DNA from: Noviluteimonas caseinilytica
Lineage (GTDB): Bacteria; Pseudomonadota; Gammaproteobacteria; Xanthomonadales; Xanthomonadaceae
DNA length: 64,000 nt
Reading direction: 5' to 3'
Assembly: GCF_018406605.1 (NCBI RefSeq)
Contig: NZ_AP024545.1
Location: 2,170,001-2,234,000, forward strand
The translations under genes and the position numbers were made by a program. Shown here piece after piece: positions 1 to 8,760 of the stretch (within the stretch, counting starts at the first letter, position 1; each line of letters begins with the position of its first letter). The notes under the pieces are model-generated. The model searched no databases. It saw only the letters and a list, made by a program, of their open reading frames with translations, and was not told the origin of the DNA.

Positions 1-101
1 GCAGCGACGTGCGCGCGATTGCTCTGCGATGTCGCGGTGAAGTCAGTCGCAGCGCTGCAATTTCGCCAAGGCCGCGATGTCGACGATTCGCATCGCGCGC
101 A
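1..101. other. Window edge without a recognisable gene
   Basis: This is the stretch downstream of the stop codon of the queuosine-precursor transporter. No reading frame here resembles a known protein and no clear terminator hairpin is visible. The frames that cross it on the plus strand are shadows of the minus-strand genes that follow. Confidence 0.4.
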
Positions 102-932
102 TCAAGCCGCGGCCGCGGCCTCGCGCAACGCGTCCGCCCGCGCTTCACCGAGGTACCGGACGATCGCGCCCTTCGCGATGTAGATCAGCGGGATCAGCAC
201 GATCGCCGCCAGCATCTTGTACGCGTAGTTCACGGTGCTCACCGCGAGGAACAGCGAGATCGGCCAGTGCTGCGGGCCAATCACGAAGGCGATGTACAAC
301 ACGACGAAGCTGTCCACCAGTTGCGACACCGCAGTGGAGCCCGTCGCGCGCAACCACACGTGGCGGCCACCGGTGCGCCTGCGGATGTGGTGGAACACGG
401 AGACGTCGATCAGCTGGCCTATCAGGAACGCGATCACCGAGCCGCCGATCGTCCACAGGCCCTGCCCGAACACCGCGGCGAACGCGGCCTGGTAATCCGG
501 CACGCCCTGCGATTGCGCGGCGCTCACCCACCAGCCGGCGGGCGCGAGCGAGATGGCGGCGAACGCGAACGCGAAGCCGTACACGATCAGCACCACCGCG
601 ATCCACGAAATCATCCGCACGCCGCGGCGCCCGAAGAATTCATTGATGACGTCGGTGAAGATGAAGACCATCGGCCACAGCAGCGTGCCGGCGGTGAAAC
701 TCAGCGAGCCTTGCTGCCCGAACAGGTTCCACTGGAACGGGTTGATCCCGAGCGTGTCTTCGAGCGCGAAGATCTTGACGCCGATGAACTCGGCGAGCAC
801 CGCGTTGACGCAGAAGAACGCGGCGAGCGCGATGAACAATTTCGTCGCGCGATCGGCGAGCGGGTGGGTGGCGGCGAACTTGGCCGCGGTTTCGAGACGC
901 TGGACTTCGACTTCCGCTGCCGGCGTGCTCAT
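102..932 (-). CDS. yhhQ: Queuosine precursor transporter (VUT/YhhQ family)
   Basis: This 276-residue inner-membrane protein has about six hydrophobic segments (for example near residues 29-49, then after the FIFTDVINEFFG motif, and a last one just before the C terminus). The DVINEFFG, GQLIDVSVFHHIR and STAVSQLVDSF motifs are typical of the VUT/YhhQ family, which imports 7-cyano- or 7-aminomethyl-7-deazaguanine for queuosine tRNA modification. The start at MSTPAAEV gives the usual family length. Its start codon overlaps the stop of the DUF502 gene by 4 nt, so the two are probably translationally coupled. Family assignment is firm; the exact substrate follows from the E. coli protein. Confidence 0.88.
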   Translation of the reverse strand: MSTPAAEVEVQRLETAAKFAATHPLADRATKLFIALAAFFCVNAVLAEFIGVKIFALEDTLGINPFQWNLFGQQGSLSFTAGTLLWPMVFIFTDVINEFFGRRGVRMISWIAVVLIVYGFAFAFAAISLAPAGWWVSAAQSQGVPDYQAAFAAVFGQGLWTIGGSVIAFLIGQLIDVSVFHHIRRRTGGRHVWLRATGSTAVSQLVDSFVVLYIAFVIGPQHWPISLFLAVSTVNYAYKMLAAIVLIPLIYIAKGAIVRYLGEARADALREAAAAA

Positions 933-1621
933 GCGCGCGGCAAGGCGTCTTGCTGCGTCGCGCCCGAGGGCGTGAACGGAATCGTGTCCGGCGACACCGC
1001 GCCACCGGAAATGATGAAGCTCATCGCCTGGTCCACCGTCCAGTCGGTGGGCGTCATCTTCTCCACGGGCACGATCTCCAGGTAACCGGATGTCGGGTTG
1101 GGCGTGGTGGGCACGTACACCGCGGCCAGTTCGCGCCCGGTGCCTTCCTCGCGCATCACCTTGGTGACGAAGCCGAGCGTCTTCATTTCCTTGTGCGGGA
1201 AATCGATCAGCACCACGCGCTGCGTGCCGTCGGGCTTGGTTTGCAGGATGTCGAGCAGCTGGCGCGCGCTGCCGTAGATCGTGTTGGCCAGCGGGATGCG
1301 CTTGACCAGGCCTTCGAACCACCCGAGCAGCGTCTGGCCGACGACGCGTTGCGCCATGAAGCCGGAGAGCAGGATCACAGCGAGCGTAGCAACCAGCGCG
1401 ATGGCGGTGATCACCCACGGATCGGCGAGCCAGGCCATGCGCGGATCACCCGCGGCGGCGTTGGCGAGCAACGGACCGATCAGCGGCCGGCTCGTATCCG
1501 ACAACAGCACGAACACGAACTTGACCACCACCCACGTCAGCCAGATCGGCAACAGGGTGAGCAGGCCGGCGAGAAACAGGCGTTTGAGGCTGGGGCGGGG
1601 GGCTTTGCGCATGCGGCGCAT
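929..1621 (-). CDS. DUF502 family membrane protein
   Basis: This protein of about 230 residues begins with a basic N terminus followed by a hydrophobic segment (LFLAGLLTLLPIWLTW). A second long membrane segment lies near residues 70-95. The soluble remainder carries features of DUF502: the IPLANTIYGSARQLLD region, a VLIDFPHKEMKTLGFVT stretch and VYVPTTPNPTSGYLEIVP. The function of the family is unknown; such proteins are frequent in proteobacteria and plants. Two ATG codons compete for the start (1621 and 1612) and neither has a good ribosome binding site. The gene overlaps the transporter start by 4 nt. Confidence 0.85.
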   Translation of the reverse strand: MRRMRKAPRPSLKRLFLAGLLTLLPIWLTWVVVKFVFVLLSDTSRPLIGPLLANAAAGDPRMAWLADPWVITAIALVATLAVILLSGFMAQRVVGQTLLGWFEGLVKRIPLANTIYGSARQLLDILQTKPDGTQRVVLIDFPHKEMKTLGFVTKVMREEGTGRELAAVYVPTTPNPTSGYLEIVPVEKMTPTDWTVDQAMSFIISGGAVSPDTIPFTPSGATQQDALPRA

Positions 1622-1650
1622 TGTAGAGCCGCGATGCGGAGTGCAGGACC

Positions 1651-3633
1651 TCAGTCGCGCACGAGGCGCAAGCCGACGTCGTCGTACCCGCGCGACCGCT
1701 CGATCGTGCGCGGGCGCGGGCCCCGCCAGCCGGTGCCGGCGATGGAGCCGTCGCGCAGCCAGGCGGCCACGTTGCGACCGCCCGCGGGCGAAGGCGGCAT
1801 CGACTGCAGTTCGCTGCTGCTCGGCAGGCGCATGTGCTGGCCGTTGCGCGCGGCCCAGTGCACGTAGGCGGTGGCGTCGTCGTACGAGATGCAGACGACC
1901 GGTTGCGCGTCGGTCTGTTCGAAGCCCGGCGTCTTCCAGTCGCGCGGCTTGACCAGGCGCAGCAGCGACAGCTTTTCGCGGCACAACGCGGACGGGCGAC
2001 CGGTGGCGGCGGCGAAGCGCGCGTATTCGGCGCGCGTCACGGCATGCACGGCGGTCGGCGCAGCGCCGGCATTGGCCACCAGTTCCACTTCATCCGCCGC
2101 GACGGGCGTGGCGATCTTCTCGGCGCGCGCGCGCAACGCATCGGCCAGGCCCTGGTCGCCGGCGAATTCGTTCGCCAGCGAGGCGGTGGCCAACGCGTCG
2201 GTGCGATCGCGTTTGTTCTCGGCGTTGGCCATGCGGCGGCGCAAGGCCTCGGCGGCCTTGTCATGCATGCCGCGCAGCGCTTCGGTGCCGACGGGCGCGG
2301 TGCGGTTGGCCATCTGCGTCGCGCGATCGAGGTATTCGCGCGCCTTGTCTTCGTCGCCCTGGCGCAGGCGCGTGGCCATCTCGTCGCCGAGCGCACCGAC
2401 CACCGCCATCACGAGCGGCGCGAGGCCTTCGTGCGTCGGGTCGGCGTCCCACGCGGCGAGCGTGCTGTCGTAGGCGTTGTCGCCCTTGGGCGAGGTGATC
2501 TTGCGCGCGGCGAGCTGCGTCTGGCCTTGCGTCACCCAGTCCTGCGCCGGGGATTCCGGCGGCGGCGTGAGCATGTGGTCGACCGGATCCGACGGGATCG
2601 TCGGCAACGTCGCCACGGGCTGCACGCGGAAGAAGTTGTCCATCGCGTTGGCCGGATCGTGCTGCAACGCCACGCCGATCATCGCCGCCGCCAGCAACCC
2701 GCCGCCGATCATCAACGGCTTCGGCATCTGGCGCATGCGGCGCATCAGCATGGCCGCGTTCGACTGGATCACTTCGAACGAGAAGCCGCCGCGCTCGATG
2801 CGATCGAGTGCTTCGAGCATCTGCTGCGCGCTGCGGAAGCGCGTGGCGGGCGACTTGGACATCGCGCGGTCGATGAAGCGCTGCCAGTGCATCAGTTCGG
2901 CGGGCAGGCGCGGGATCGGATCCTTCGCGTGCATCACCGCCATCGACAGCGCGTCACCGGCGTTGAAGGGCAGCGAACCGGTGAGCATTTCCCAGGCGAG
3001 CACGCCGATGCTGTACAGGTCCGCGCGGCTGTCGACTTCTTCGCCGCGCGCCTGTTCCGGCGGCATGTACGCCGTGCTGCCGACCGCGAGGCCGGTCATC
3101 GTGAGGCGCGGGTTGACGCCCTTGCGCAGGGCAATGCCGAAGTCGGCGAGCTGCGGGCGCTCGGCGTCGTCGAACAACACGTTCTCCGCCTTGACGTCGC
3201 GATGCACCACGCCGCGCACGTGCGCGTAGTCGAGGGCTTCGAGCAACGCGCGCAGGGTGGCGATGATGCGCGTCTGGTCGTGCGAGATGCCGTGCTGGCG
3301 CGTGATGCGCGTGCCGAGGTGTCCGCGGCCGAGGTACGGCATCGCGTAATAGGGCAGGTCGTCCTTGGTGCGGCCGACGTCGTAGATGCCGACGATGTTC
3401 GGATGGTCGAGGCGGGCGATGGTGCGGGCTTCGTTCTCGAAGCGGCGGCGGCTCACTTCATCGGCCAGCGCTTCGGGCAGCATCACCTTCACGGCAACCT
3501 TGCGATCGAGCGACTCCTGTTCGGCCAGGTACACCGTGGACATGCCGCCCTGGCCGATTTCGCGCAGGAGGCGATAACCGGCGATGCGCGGCATGGCATT
3601 GGCAGCGTCGTTGTGCGACGTCTCCACGTTCAT
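1651..3633 (-). CDS. Transmembrane Ser/Thr protein kinase with C-terminal FGE/SUMF1-like domain
   Basis: The 660-residue protein starts with a Hanks-type kinase domain (about residues 17-285). The glycine loop GQGGMSTVY, Lys49 in VAVKV, Glu68, the HRD motif at 144-146 and DFG at 164-166 are all present, so it should be catalytically active. A single hydrophobic segment (LMIGGGLLAAAMIGVAL, around residue 315) separates the cytoplasmic kinase from a probably periplasmic part with a Pro-rich linker and an alpha-helical, charged region. The last 130 or so residues resemble the formylglycine-generating-enzyme/SUMF1 fold (PVVCISYDDATAYVHW, LPSSSEL, a final GYDDVGLRLVRD) but lack the paired cysteines of the active enzyme. 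It probably senses an envelope signal and phosphorylates cytoplasmic targets. It stands alone, with 225 nt upstream. Confidence 0.88.
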   Translation of the reverse strand: MNVETSHNDAANAMPRIAGYRLLREIGQGGMSTVYLAEQESLDRKVAVKVMLPEALADEVSRRRFENEARTIARLDHPNIVGIYDVGRTKDDLPYYAMPYLGRGHLGTRITRQHGISHDQTRIIATLRALLEALDYAHVRGVVHRDVKAENVLFDDAERPQLADFGIALRKGVNPRLTMTGLAVGSTAYMPPEQARGEEVDSRADLYSIGVLAWEMLTGSLPFNAGDALSMAVMHAKDPIPRLPAELMHWQRFIDRAMSKSPATRFRSAQQMLEALDRIERGGFSFEVIQSNAAMLMRRMRQMPKPLMIGGGLLAAAMIGVALQHDPANAMDNFFRVQPVATLPTIPSDPVDHMLTPPPESPAQDWVTQGQTQLAARKITSPKGDNAYDSTLAAWDADPTHEGLAPLVMAVVGALGDEMATRLRQGDEDKAREYLDRATQMANRTAPVGTEALRGMHDKAAEALRRRMANAENKRDRTDALATASLANEFAGDQGLADALRARAEKIATPVAADEVELVANAGAAPTAVHAVTRAEYARFAAATGRPSALCREKLSLLRLVKPRDWKTPGFEQTDAQPVVCISYDDATAYVHWAARNGQHMRLPSSSELQSMPPSPAGGRNVAAWLRDGSIAGTGWRGPRPRTIERSRGYDDVGLRLVRD

Positions 3634-3774
3634 CCAGTACGGTCCCCTTATCCGTGGCCGGAGAATACGCCGCCGAGCTTGATTGCGGAATGCGGCGCAT
3701 CACCGGCGGCACGCGCATCGCAGAACCATTCAGCGAGCGGTTGGGGGCCGGCCGGCGCAAAACGTCGCGCTTTT

Positions 3775-3797
3775 CGCGTGAAGGGCGTCTTCACGCG
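3775..3797. other. Strong hairpin between thioredoxin and kinase genes
   Basis: A perfect 9-bp stem (CGCGTGAAG / CTTCACGCG) with a 5-nt loop lies downstream of the thioredoxin-like gene and upstream of the kinase gene, both on the minus strand. It lacks a U-tract in that direction, so it could be a Rho-assisted terminator, an mRNA 3'-end stabiliser or a protein-binding site. The rest of this 225-nt spacer shows no other clear element. Confidence 0.4.
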
Positions 3798-3858
3798 TGC
3801 GTGTGCGTACGCGGACGTATTGGTGCGGCGCGGAACGGCCGCGCCGCGGGGCGCGCGT

Positions 3859-4746
3859 TCAGACCAGGAGCAGCGACGCCATGCGGCGGCGATAGCGGCC
3901 GACGAGGTCTTCGTCGCCGACCACCTGGAACGCATCGAGCAACGCCTTGCGCGGCAGGCCGTCCTCGTACTGGCGGTTGCGGCGCAGCATTTCGAGGAAT
4001 TGTTCGAGGCCGGCTTCGGCGTCGCCGGCGACGATGCGATGCACGCCGAGCAGGTGGCGCGCGCGCAGGTCGTCGGGGTTGGCGGCGATGGCGGCTTCGA
4101 GCACCTGCGGTGCGGGGGCGTCCTGCAGCAGCGACGCGAACCCGAGTTGCGCGCGCGCACGGATCGCGCGCGCGTCCTGCGCGAGGTTGGCGGGCAGGCC
4201 GTCGAGGTGTTGTTCGGCTTCGCGCGCATTGCCGGTCTGCAGCAGGGCGAGGGCGAGGTCGAGCTTGTGTTCCGATTTGTCGGGTTCGGCCTCGATCGCC
4301 TTGCGCAGGCGCATCACCTCGGCGTGCGGATCGGCGGGCGGCGCGGGCGGGGCTTCGGCTTCGACCGGTGCGTCTTCGCTCGCGGCTGCGGGCGTGACGC
4401 CGTGGTGCTGCAGGAATTCGCGCAGCTGGCCTTCCGGCAACGCGCCGGGGAATCCGTCGACGAGCTGGCCGTCCTTCACCAGGTACACGGTGGGGATGGA
4501 GCGCACCTGGAACGCGGCGGCGAGCTGCTGTTCCTTGTCGACGTCCACCTTGGCCAGGCGGAACGCGCCGTTGTATTCGGTGGCGAGCTTTTCGAGGATC
4601 GGTCCGAGCGCCTTGCACGGGCCGCACCATTCGGCCCAGAAGTCGACGAGCACGGGCGCCTGCAGCGATGCCTGCAGCACCTCGGCTTCGAACGTGTCGG
4701 CGGTGGCGTCGAAGACGTGGGGATTGGAGAGAGCGGAAGTGGACAT
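3859..4746 (-). CDS. cnoX: Thioredoxin-TPR co-chaperone (CnoX/YbbN family)
   Basis: The 295-residue protein has an N-terminal thioredoxin fold (about residues 8-115) with an intact CGPC active site at Cys41-Cys44 and the cis-Pro motif SIPTVYLVKDG. An Ala/Pro-rich linker follows, then a C-terminal helical region with TPR-like repeats (HKLDLALALLQTGNAREAEQ and DLRARHLLGVHRIVAGD). This order is that of CnoX/YbbN, a cytoplasmic co-chaperone that protects substrates and hands them to GroEL/DnaK. The E. coli protein lacks the first active-site cysteine, whereas this one keeps both and may be a real oxidoreductase. The ATG start gives a normal family N terminus. Confidence 0.88.
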   Translation of the reverse strand: MSTSALSNPHVFDATADTFEAEVLQASLQAPVLVDFWAEWCGPCKALGPILEKLATEYNGAFRLAKVDVDKEQQLAAAFQVRSIPTVYLVKDGQLVDGFPGALPEGQLREFLQHHGVTPAAASEDAPVEAEAPPAPPADPHAEVMRLRKAIEAEPDKSEHKLDLALALLQTGNAREAEQHLDGLPANLAQDARAIRARAQLGFASLLQDAPAPQVLEAAIAANPDDLRARHLLGVHRIVAGDAEAGLEQFLEMLRRNRQYEDGLPRKALLDAFQVVGDEDLVGRYRRRMASLLLV

Positions 4747-4849
4747 GGGGGCTCGCGGCGGCTTGCAGAGGGCGACCACATGGGGTCGCGCGCGGGGCGT
4801 GGCAAGGCCGAACGCTAGCATGGGGGCATGAGGCCGGTGTCCATGCGGC

Positions 4850-7339
4850 TCAGTCGCGGGCGTGTACCTCCTCGCAGCGGACGTCGCGTGGTTCGGCGGG
4901 AAGCGGGCCCGGCGCATCGACGGGGATGCGGCAATGCATGGGTTCGGGGGCGTGCCAGCGCGCGTCGATCGCGGTCGTGTCCGCGGCGATGCGGACGAGC
5001 GCGGCGCCGTCGCGTCCGATCGTGCCGAGCGATGCGCCCGCCGCATCGGTGAGGTCGGTGCCGAACGGCAACGGCGTGCCATCGGGTTGCAGCGGGCGCA
5101 GCCAGGCGGTGCGCGCGCGGGTGGTCGGCAGCAGCACGTCGACGATCGCGCCGGCGCGCGGGACGACGCGCGATTCCGTCCAGGCGAAATGCACATCGGG
5201 GGCGGCCTCGCCGGGATCCACACCGACTTGCGATGCGCGATAGGCGGGCAGCGCGGGCACGAGCGCGTGGCCGTGGCGATCGAGGCGGACGTGCGCATGT
5301 CCCGCCACGCGTGCGCCGTGGCCGTCGCGTGCACGCACCAGCGCGAGGGTGTCGCCGAGCGGGGGGGCCGCTGTCACACCGTATCGATGCATGACCAGCG
5401 CGCCGTCGGCGGTCGCCGATTGCTGGCGTGCTGCACCGCTGGCGCTGGCGCCGACGGCGAATATCCCGACGCCCGTGGCATGCGACAGGCTCGCATCGCG
5501 CGCCATCGCCGTGGCGCCGGTGTGCTGCGTGGTCGAGATACCGAGCGCGTAAGCGGTGTTGCCGGATTCGAACAACTGACCTGTGGCCGCAACTCCCGTC
5601 GTACCCGCGCCGCCGCCATCGCGCCATTGCACCTGCAGCGCGTGGCGCGCGCGCGACGTGGACAAGGGAACGGAGAACACGAGGGACGCGCTTGAATCGT
5701 TGGCGCCGAGGGCGTTCCGCAAGGTGCGGACCCAGGCGGCGTGCATCGTGCCGCGGCCGATGCGCGCGGTGTAGGCGAGTTGCGCGCTGCTGCGTGCACG
5801 ACCGGCGTGATCGGCGCCGTGGGCCAGCGTCGCGAAGAGGGCGTCACCGGTGCGGCCGAGGCGCTGCTGCAGCGCGAGGTCGATGCGGGAACGCTCGCGC
5901 GATCTCGGTTCTGCGATGTGCGCGCCCATGCGGATGGCGTCGCGCTGGTGCAACGCGTCCTGCACGGTGCGGAAGGCGCGGTTGCCGTGCCGCCAGGCGG
6001 CGACGCCGATCGTTGTGTCCGTCGCAGGCACCTGGCCTGTGTAGGCAAGCCGCAAGCTCGCGCCGCGCAACTCGTCGGGGCCCTGCGCCATGCGCGAATG
6101 CGCACGATCGATTGAAAACGCACCGACAGCGGTGGAGATCGCCGCGCCACCAAGCGCCTGCAGGTAATCCGGTGCAAGTTGCGCACCGAACTGCAGCGTG
6201 ACGCGGTCCCGCACGCCGCGCTGGAAGGTGCCTTGCATGAAGGGAGGCGCAGACATCGCCGCATCGATGTTGCCCGCCACCACGCTGAAACGCGCCTGCC
6301 CCTGCCGCAACAACCCCGGGATGGCCGCGTACGGGACCGAATACACCTGCACCGCGCCATCCGCCTCCTGCACGCGCACATCGAACGCGCCGCCATAGCC
6401 AAGTGGTTGCAGGTCGCGCAGCGCGAACGGGCCGGGCGCGACGAACGTATCGGCAAGCAGGTGGCCGCCCTGGCGCACCTGCACCCGCGCGCGCGTCGCG
6501 GCCACCCCGCGCACGACCGGCGCGTAGCGCGCGAGCGACACCGGCAACATGCGGTCATCGGATTCCAGTCGCACGCCGCGCACGCCGACGGCGTCGAACA
6601 ACACGCCGCTGGTGTGGAAGTCGCCGAGCTGGAACTGCGCGCCGAGCGACGGGACGTCCGTCGAGAGCGTGGTCCCCAACGTGTCCTTGCGCGACGGGCG
6701 ATCGGATTGCCACGCGTGCGTGGTGCGATGGCGCAGCCGCCACGCACCCACGTTGGCACCGAGCCCCAGCCGGAGCGCCGTGCGCGTGCGCGCCCCCGCG
6801 GCAGGCTGCGATGCACGCCCGAACGCGACGCCGTAGTCGATGCGCAGCGCGTCGATGCCGGCGTCCCACTGCGCAGGGTCGATCGCGTCGTCGGCGCGCA
6901 TCGCCAACGCAGCCTGCGGGATGTCGAAGGACAGCATCAGTTCGGCACCGTCGTAGTGTGCGGTTGCGCCGGGGACGAGCGCATCGATGGGAACGCACGC
7001 GTCCGAGGTCGCGGGCGGCGGGGGCGTCGTGCCCGCTGCGAGATCCAGGCGGCGCAGCACCGCCGTGTCCATGCACGGGGTCGACGTCGCGCGCGTCGCG
7101 CCCGCGGCGAAGCGCACGCGTTGTCGCCCGAGCGGTTGCCCGTTGCGGCGCAGTTCGACCTCGTGGAGGCCGACCGGTGCCGGCATTCCCTGTTCGAAGC
7201 GCGACACATCGACCAGTCCGTGCGCGGTGCGACGCAACGCACCCGCATCGAACGTGGCGTGCGGCACGTCTCCCGCGTGCACGCTGCCGATTGCATGCAC
7301 GAGCGCAACGGCCAGGCCCGCACGCGCCCCGCGGATCAC
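4850..7339 (-). CDS. Outer-membrane fimbrial usher (FimD/PapC type)
   Basis: This 829-residue protein is the outer-membrane pore of a chaperone-usher pilus. The GTG start overlaps the chaperone stop (GTGA) and gives a signal peptide (GARAGLAVALVHAIGSVHAG). Supporting features are a small N-terminal domain, a long beta-rich barrel with usher hallmarks (TDVPSLGAQFQLGD, PFALRDLQPLGYGGAFDVRVQEADG, SVPYAAIPGLLRQG), and a C-terminal plug and beta-sandwich region with paired cysteines near the end. Length matches the family (about 800-850). It is the last gene of a three-gene operon; the next minus-strand gene is a cytoplasmic co-chaperone, so no adhesin follows. Confidence 0.9.
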   Translation of the reverse strand: MIRGARAGLAVALVHAIGSVHAGDVPHATFDAGALRRTAHGLVDVSRFEQGMPAPVGLHEVELRRNGQPLGRQRVRFAAGATRATSTPCMDTAVLRRLDLAAGTTPPPPATSDACVPIDALVPGATAHYDGAELMLSFDIPQAALAMRADDAIDPAQWDAGIDALRIDYGVAFGRASQPAAGARTRTALRLGLGANVGAWRLRHRTTHAWQSDRPSRKDTLGTTLSTDVPSLGAQFQLGDFHTSGVLFDAVGVRGVRLESDDRMLPVSLARYAPVVRGVAATRARVQVRQGGHLLADTFVAPGPFALRDLQPLGYGGAFDVRVQEADGAVQVYSVPYAAIPGLLRQGQARFSVVAGNIDAAMSAPPFMQGTFQRGVRDRVTLQFGAQLAPDYLQALGGAAISTAVGAFSIDRAHSRMAQGPDELRGASLRLAYTGQVPATDTTIGVAAWRHGNRAFRTVQDALHQRDAIRMGAHIAEPRSRERSRIDLALQQRLGRTGDALFATLAHGADHAGRARSSAQLAYTARIGRGTMHAAWVRTLRNALGANDSSASLVFSVPLSTSRARHALQVQWRDGGGAGTTGVAATGQLFESGNTAYALGISTTQHTGATAMARDASLSHATGVGIFAVGASASGAARQQSATADGALVMHRYGVTAAPPLGDTLALVRARDGHGARVAGHAHVRLDRHGHALVPALPAYRASQVGVDPGEAAPDVHFAWTESRVVPRAGAIVDVLLPTTRARTAWLRPLQPDGTPLPFGTDLTDAAGASLGTIGRDGAALVRIAADTTAIDARWHAPEPMHCRIPVDAPGPLPAEPRDVRCEEVHARD

Positions 7340-8070
7340 GGCACGGCGCTGGCGATGCGCGCCGTGCGGACTTCCTCGCCGCCGGCATCGTTGATGAACG
7401 CGAAGCGCACCGCATGGCCTGGCTGCCAAGCCTTGGCGCGCTCGCCATCGAGCGGGAACGCCAGCACATCGAACGGCGCCACCATCTCCCCGTTCATCGC
7501 CAGCACGTCGTCGCCGATGGTGGCGATGGTGACGTGGAATGCCGTGGGATTGCGGATGCGCAACACCGGCGATCCCGCGGCGTTGGCCTGCAACTCCCAT
7601 TGCAGGCGATCCGGCGCCTTCGCCGCGGAGCCGGCCAATCCGTCGGGCCGATGGAACAGCTTGAGGCGACTGCGCACGGCGATCTTCAGCCGGGCGTCCG
7701 CCGCGTCGACGGGATTGGGCGGCACGTCGAGGACGTGCAGCCAGAACAGCGATTCGCGGTCCGCCGGCAACGGGGCTTGCGTGCGCTGCAACCGCACGAC
7801 CTGCCCGCGGCCCGATTCGATGCGGAACAACGGGGGCTCCGGCACGAACGCGGGCGGCTGGCCCGGCGCGGCGTCCACCGCTGCGCGTTCCACCCACACT
7901 TCCACGAGCGCAGGACCATTGCGCTTGTTGGTCAGGCGGATGCTGGCGTCGCGCGCGTCGCCTTCGTGCACGACGCGCGTCGCGGACACGACGACGCTCG
8001 CAACGGCGGGACGCGCGGGCAGCACTGCGCACGCGGCCAGCGCCGCGACGATCAGGAAGAGGCAACGCAT
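7336..8070 (-). CDS. Periplasmic fimbrial chaperone (PapD-like)
   Basis: A 244-residue protein with a Sec signal peptide (LFLIVAALAACAVLPARPAVA) and two immunoglobulin-like domains. The N-terminal domain shows the chaperone pattern ASIRLTNKRNGPALVEVWVE, followed by FRIESGRGQVVRL and ESLFWLHVLDVPPNP; AVRSRLKLFHRP contains the basic residues expected to anchor pilin subunits. It should bind pilin subunits in the periplasm by donor-strand complementation and deliver them to the usher. A GGAG ribosome binding site lies 6 nt before the ATG. Its 3' end overlaps the usher start, indicating coupling. Confidence 0.9.
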   Translation of the reverse strand: MRCLFLIVAALAACAVLPARPAVASVVVSATRVVHEGDARDASIRLTNKRNGPALVEVWVERAAVDAAPGQPPAFVPEPPLFRIESGRGQVVRLQRTQAPLPADRESLFWLHVLDVPPNPVDAADARLKIAVRSRLKLFHRPDGLAGSAAKAPDRLQWELQANAAGSPVLRIRNPTAFHVTIATIGDDVLAMNGEMVAPFDVLAFPLDGERAKAWQPGHAVRFAFINDAGGEEVRTARIASAVP

Positions 8071-8116
8071 GTCGTCTCCAAGGCCCGGCGCGGCCCGCCG
8101 CGCCGGACCATCCGGC

Positions 8117-8656
8117 TCAGCGGTACATCAGCGAGTAGGTGACCAGCCCGGTGAACGCGCCCGGCGTGATCGGACCCGGCGCGACGCGAACGTAGGCCAC
8201 GTCGAAGAACATGCGTTCGTTGGGCTGGTACTGGCGGGCGGCCGATTGCGAGGTGAGGTCGCCGATCCGGATCGCGCGGCCTTCCTCGTCGAACAACGCG
8301 AAGTGGATGGGCCCGTCGTTGGTGGGCCGGATCGTGTTGTTGACCGTGTCCATGAACGGCCCGGCCTCGAAGAAGGCCTGCACCGGGTTGGTGCCCGTGC
8401 AGTCCCTGAGCTGCAGGCCGAAGCGCGTATGGCCGGCGGCCACGCCGACGTGTTCGAGCTGCGGGGCGCTGAGCGTAGGCAGGTTGACGCTGAAGTTGCC
8501 GGAGACGTCCGGCTTGTCCACGCCATGCACGAAGCACGTGGCGGCCGTGAGTTCGCCGAAGAACGTGATGTGCCCGCTGGCCGACGCGGTGGAGGCGGTG
8601 CCCGACGCCAGCAGCGTGCCTGCGACGAGGACCAGGGAACGGAAAGGCAATTGCAT
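8117..8656 (-). CDS. Type 1 fimbrial major subunit-like pilin
   Basis: The 179-residue precursor has a clear signal peptide (LVLVAGTLLASGTASTASA) and begins its mature part with GHITFFGEL, matching the G-x-I-x-F-x-G-x donor strand of FimA-type pilins. Two cysteines (TAATCFVHG and LRDCTG) are spaced for the pilin disulfide, and the C terminus (VTYSLMYR) carries the beta-zipper with an aromatic near the end. An AAGGAG ribosome binding site lies 8 nt upstream. It heads the pilin-chaperone-usher operon and is the only subunit gene there, so the pilus may be a homopolymer. Confidence 0.9.
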   Translation of the reverse strand: MQLPFRSLVLVAGTLLASGTASTASASGHITFFGELTAATCFVHGVDKPDVSGNFSVNLPTLSAPQLEHVGVAAGHTRFGLQLRDCTGTNPVQAFFEAGPFMDTVNNTIRPTNDGPIHFALFDEEGRAIRIGDLTSQSAARQYQPNERMFFDVAYVRVAPGPITPGAFTGLVTYSLMYR

Positions 8657-8760
8657 GGGCGACTCCTTTGCGTGGTGGGAGTCGTCACGTTATGCGCGCG
8701 TCCGCGCCGGGTCTGTCGGGGGATTGCGCGTCGTGGGGTCAGGGTTTTCCTACACGCGCT

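Noticed and set aside
1834..4818. A 994-codon plus-strand frame opposite the kinase and co-chaperone
   Set aside because: It has low-complexity Arg/Ala/Gly composition and overlaps two genes with intact motifs on the other strand.
7340..8065. N-terminal extension of the usher frame up to 8065
   Set aside because: It overlaps the chaperone in another frame. The GTG at 7339 gives a proper signal peptide and normal length.
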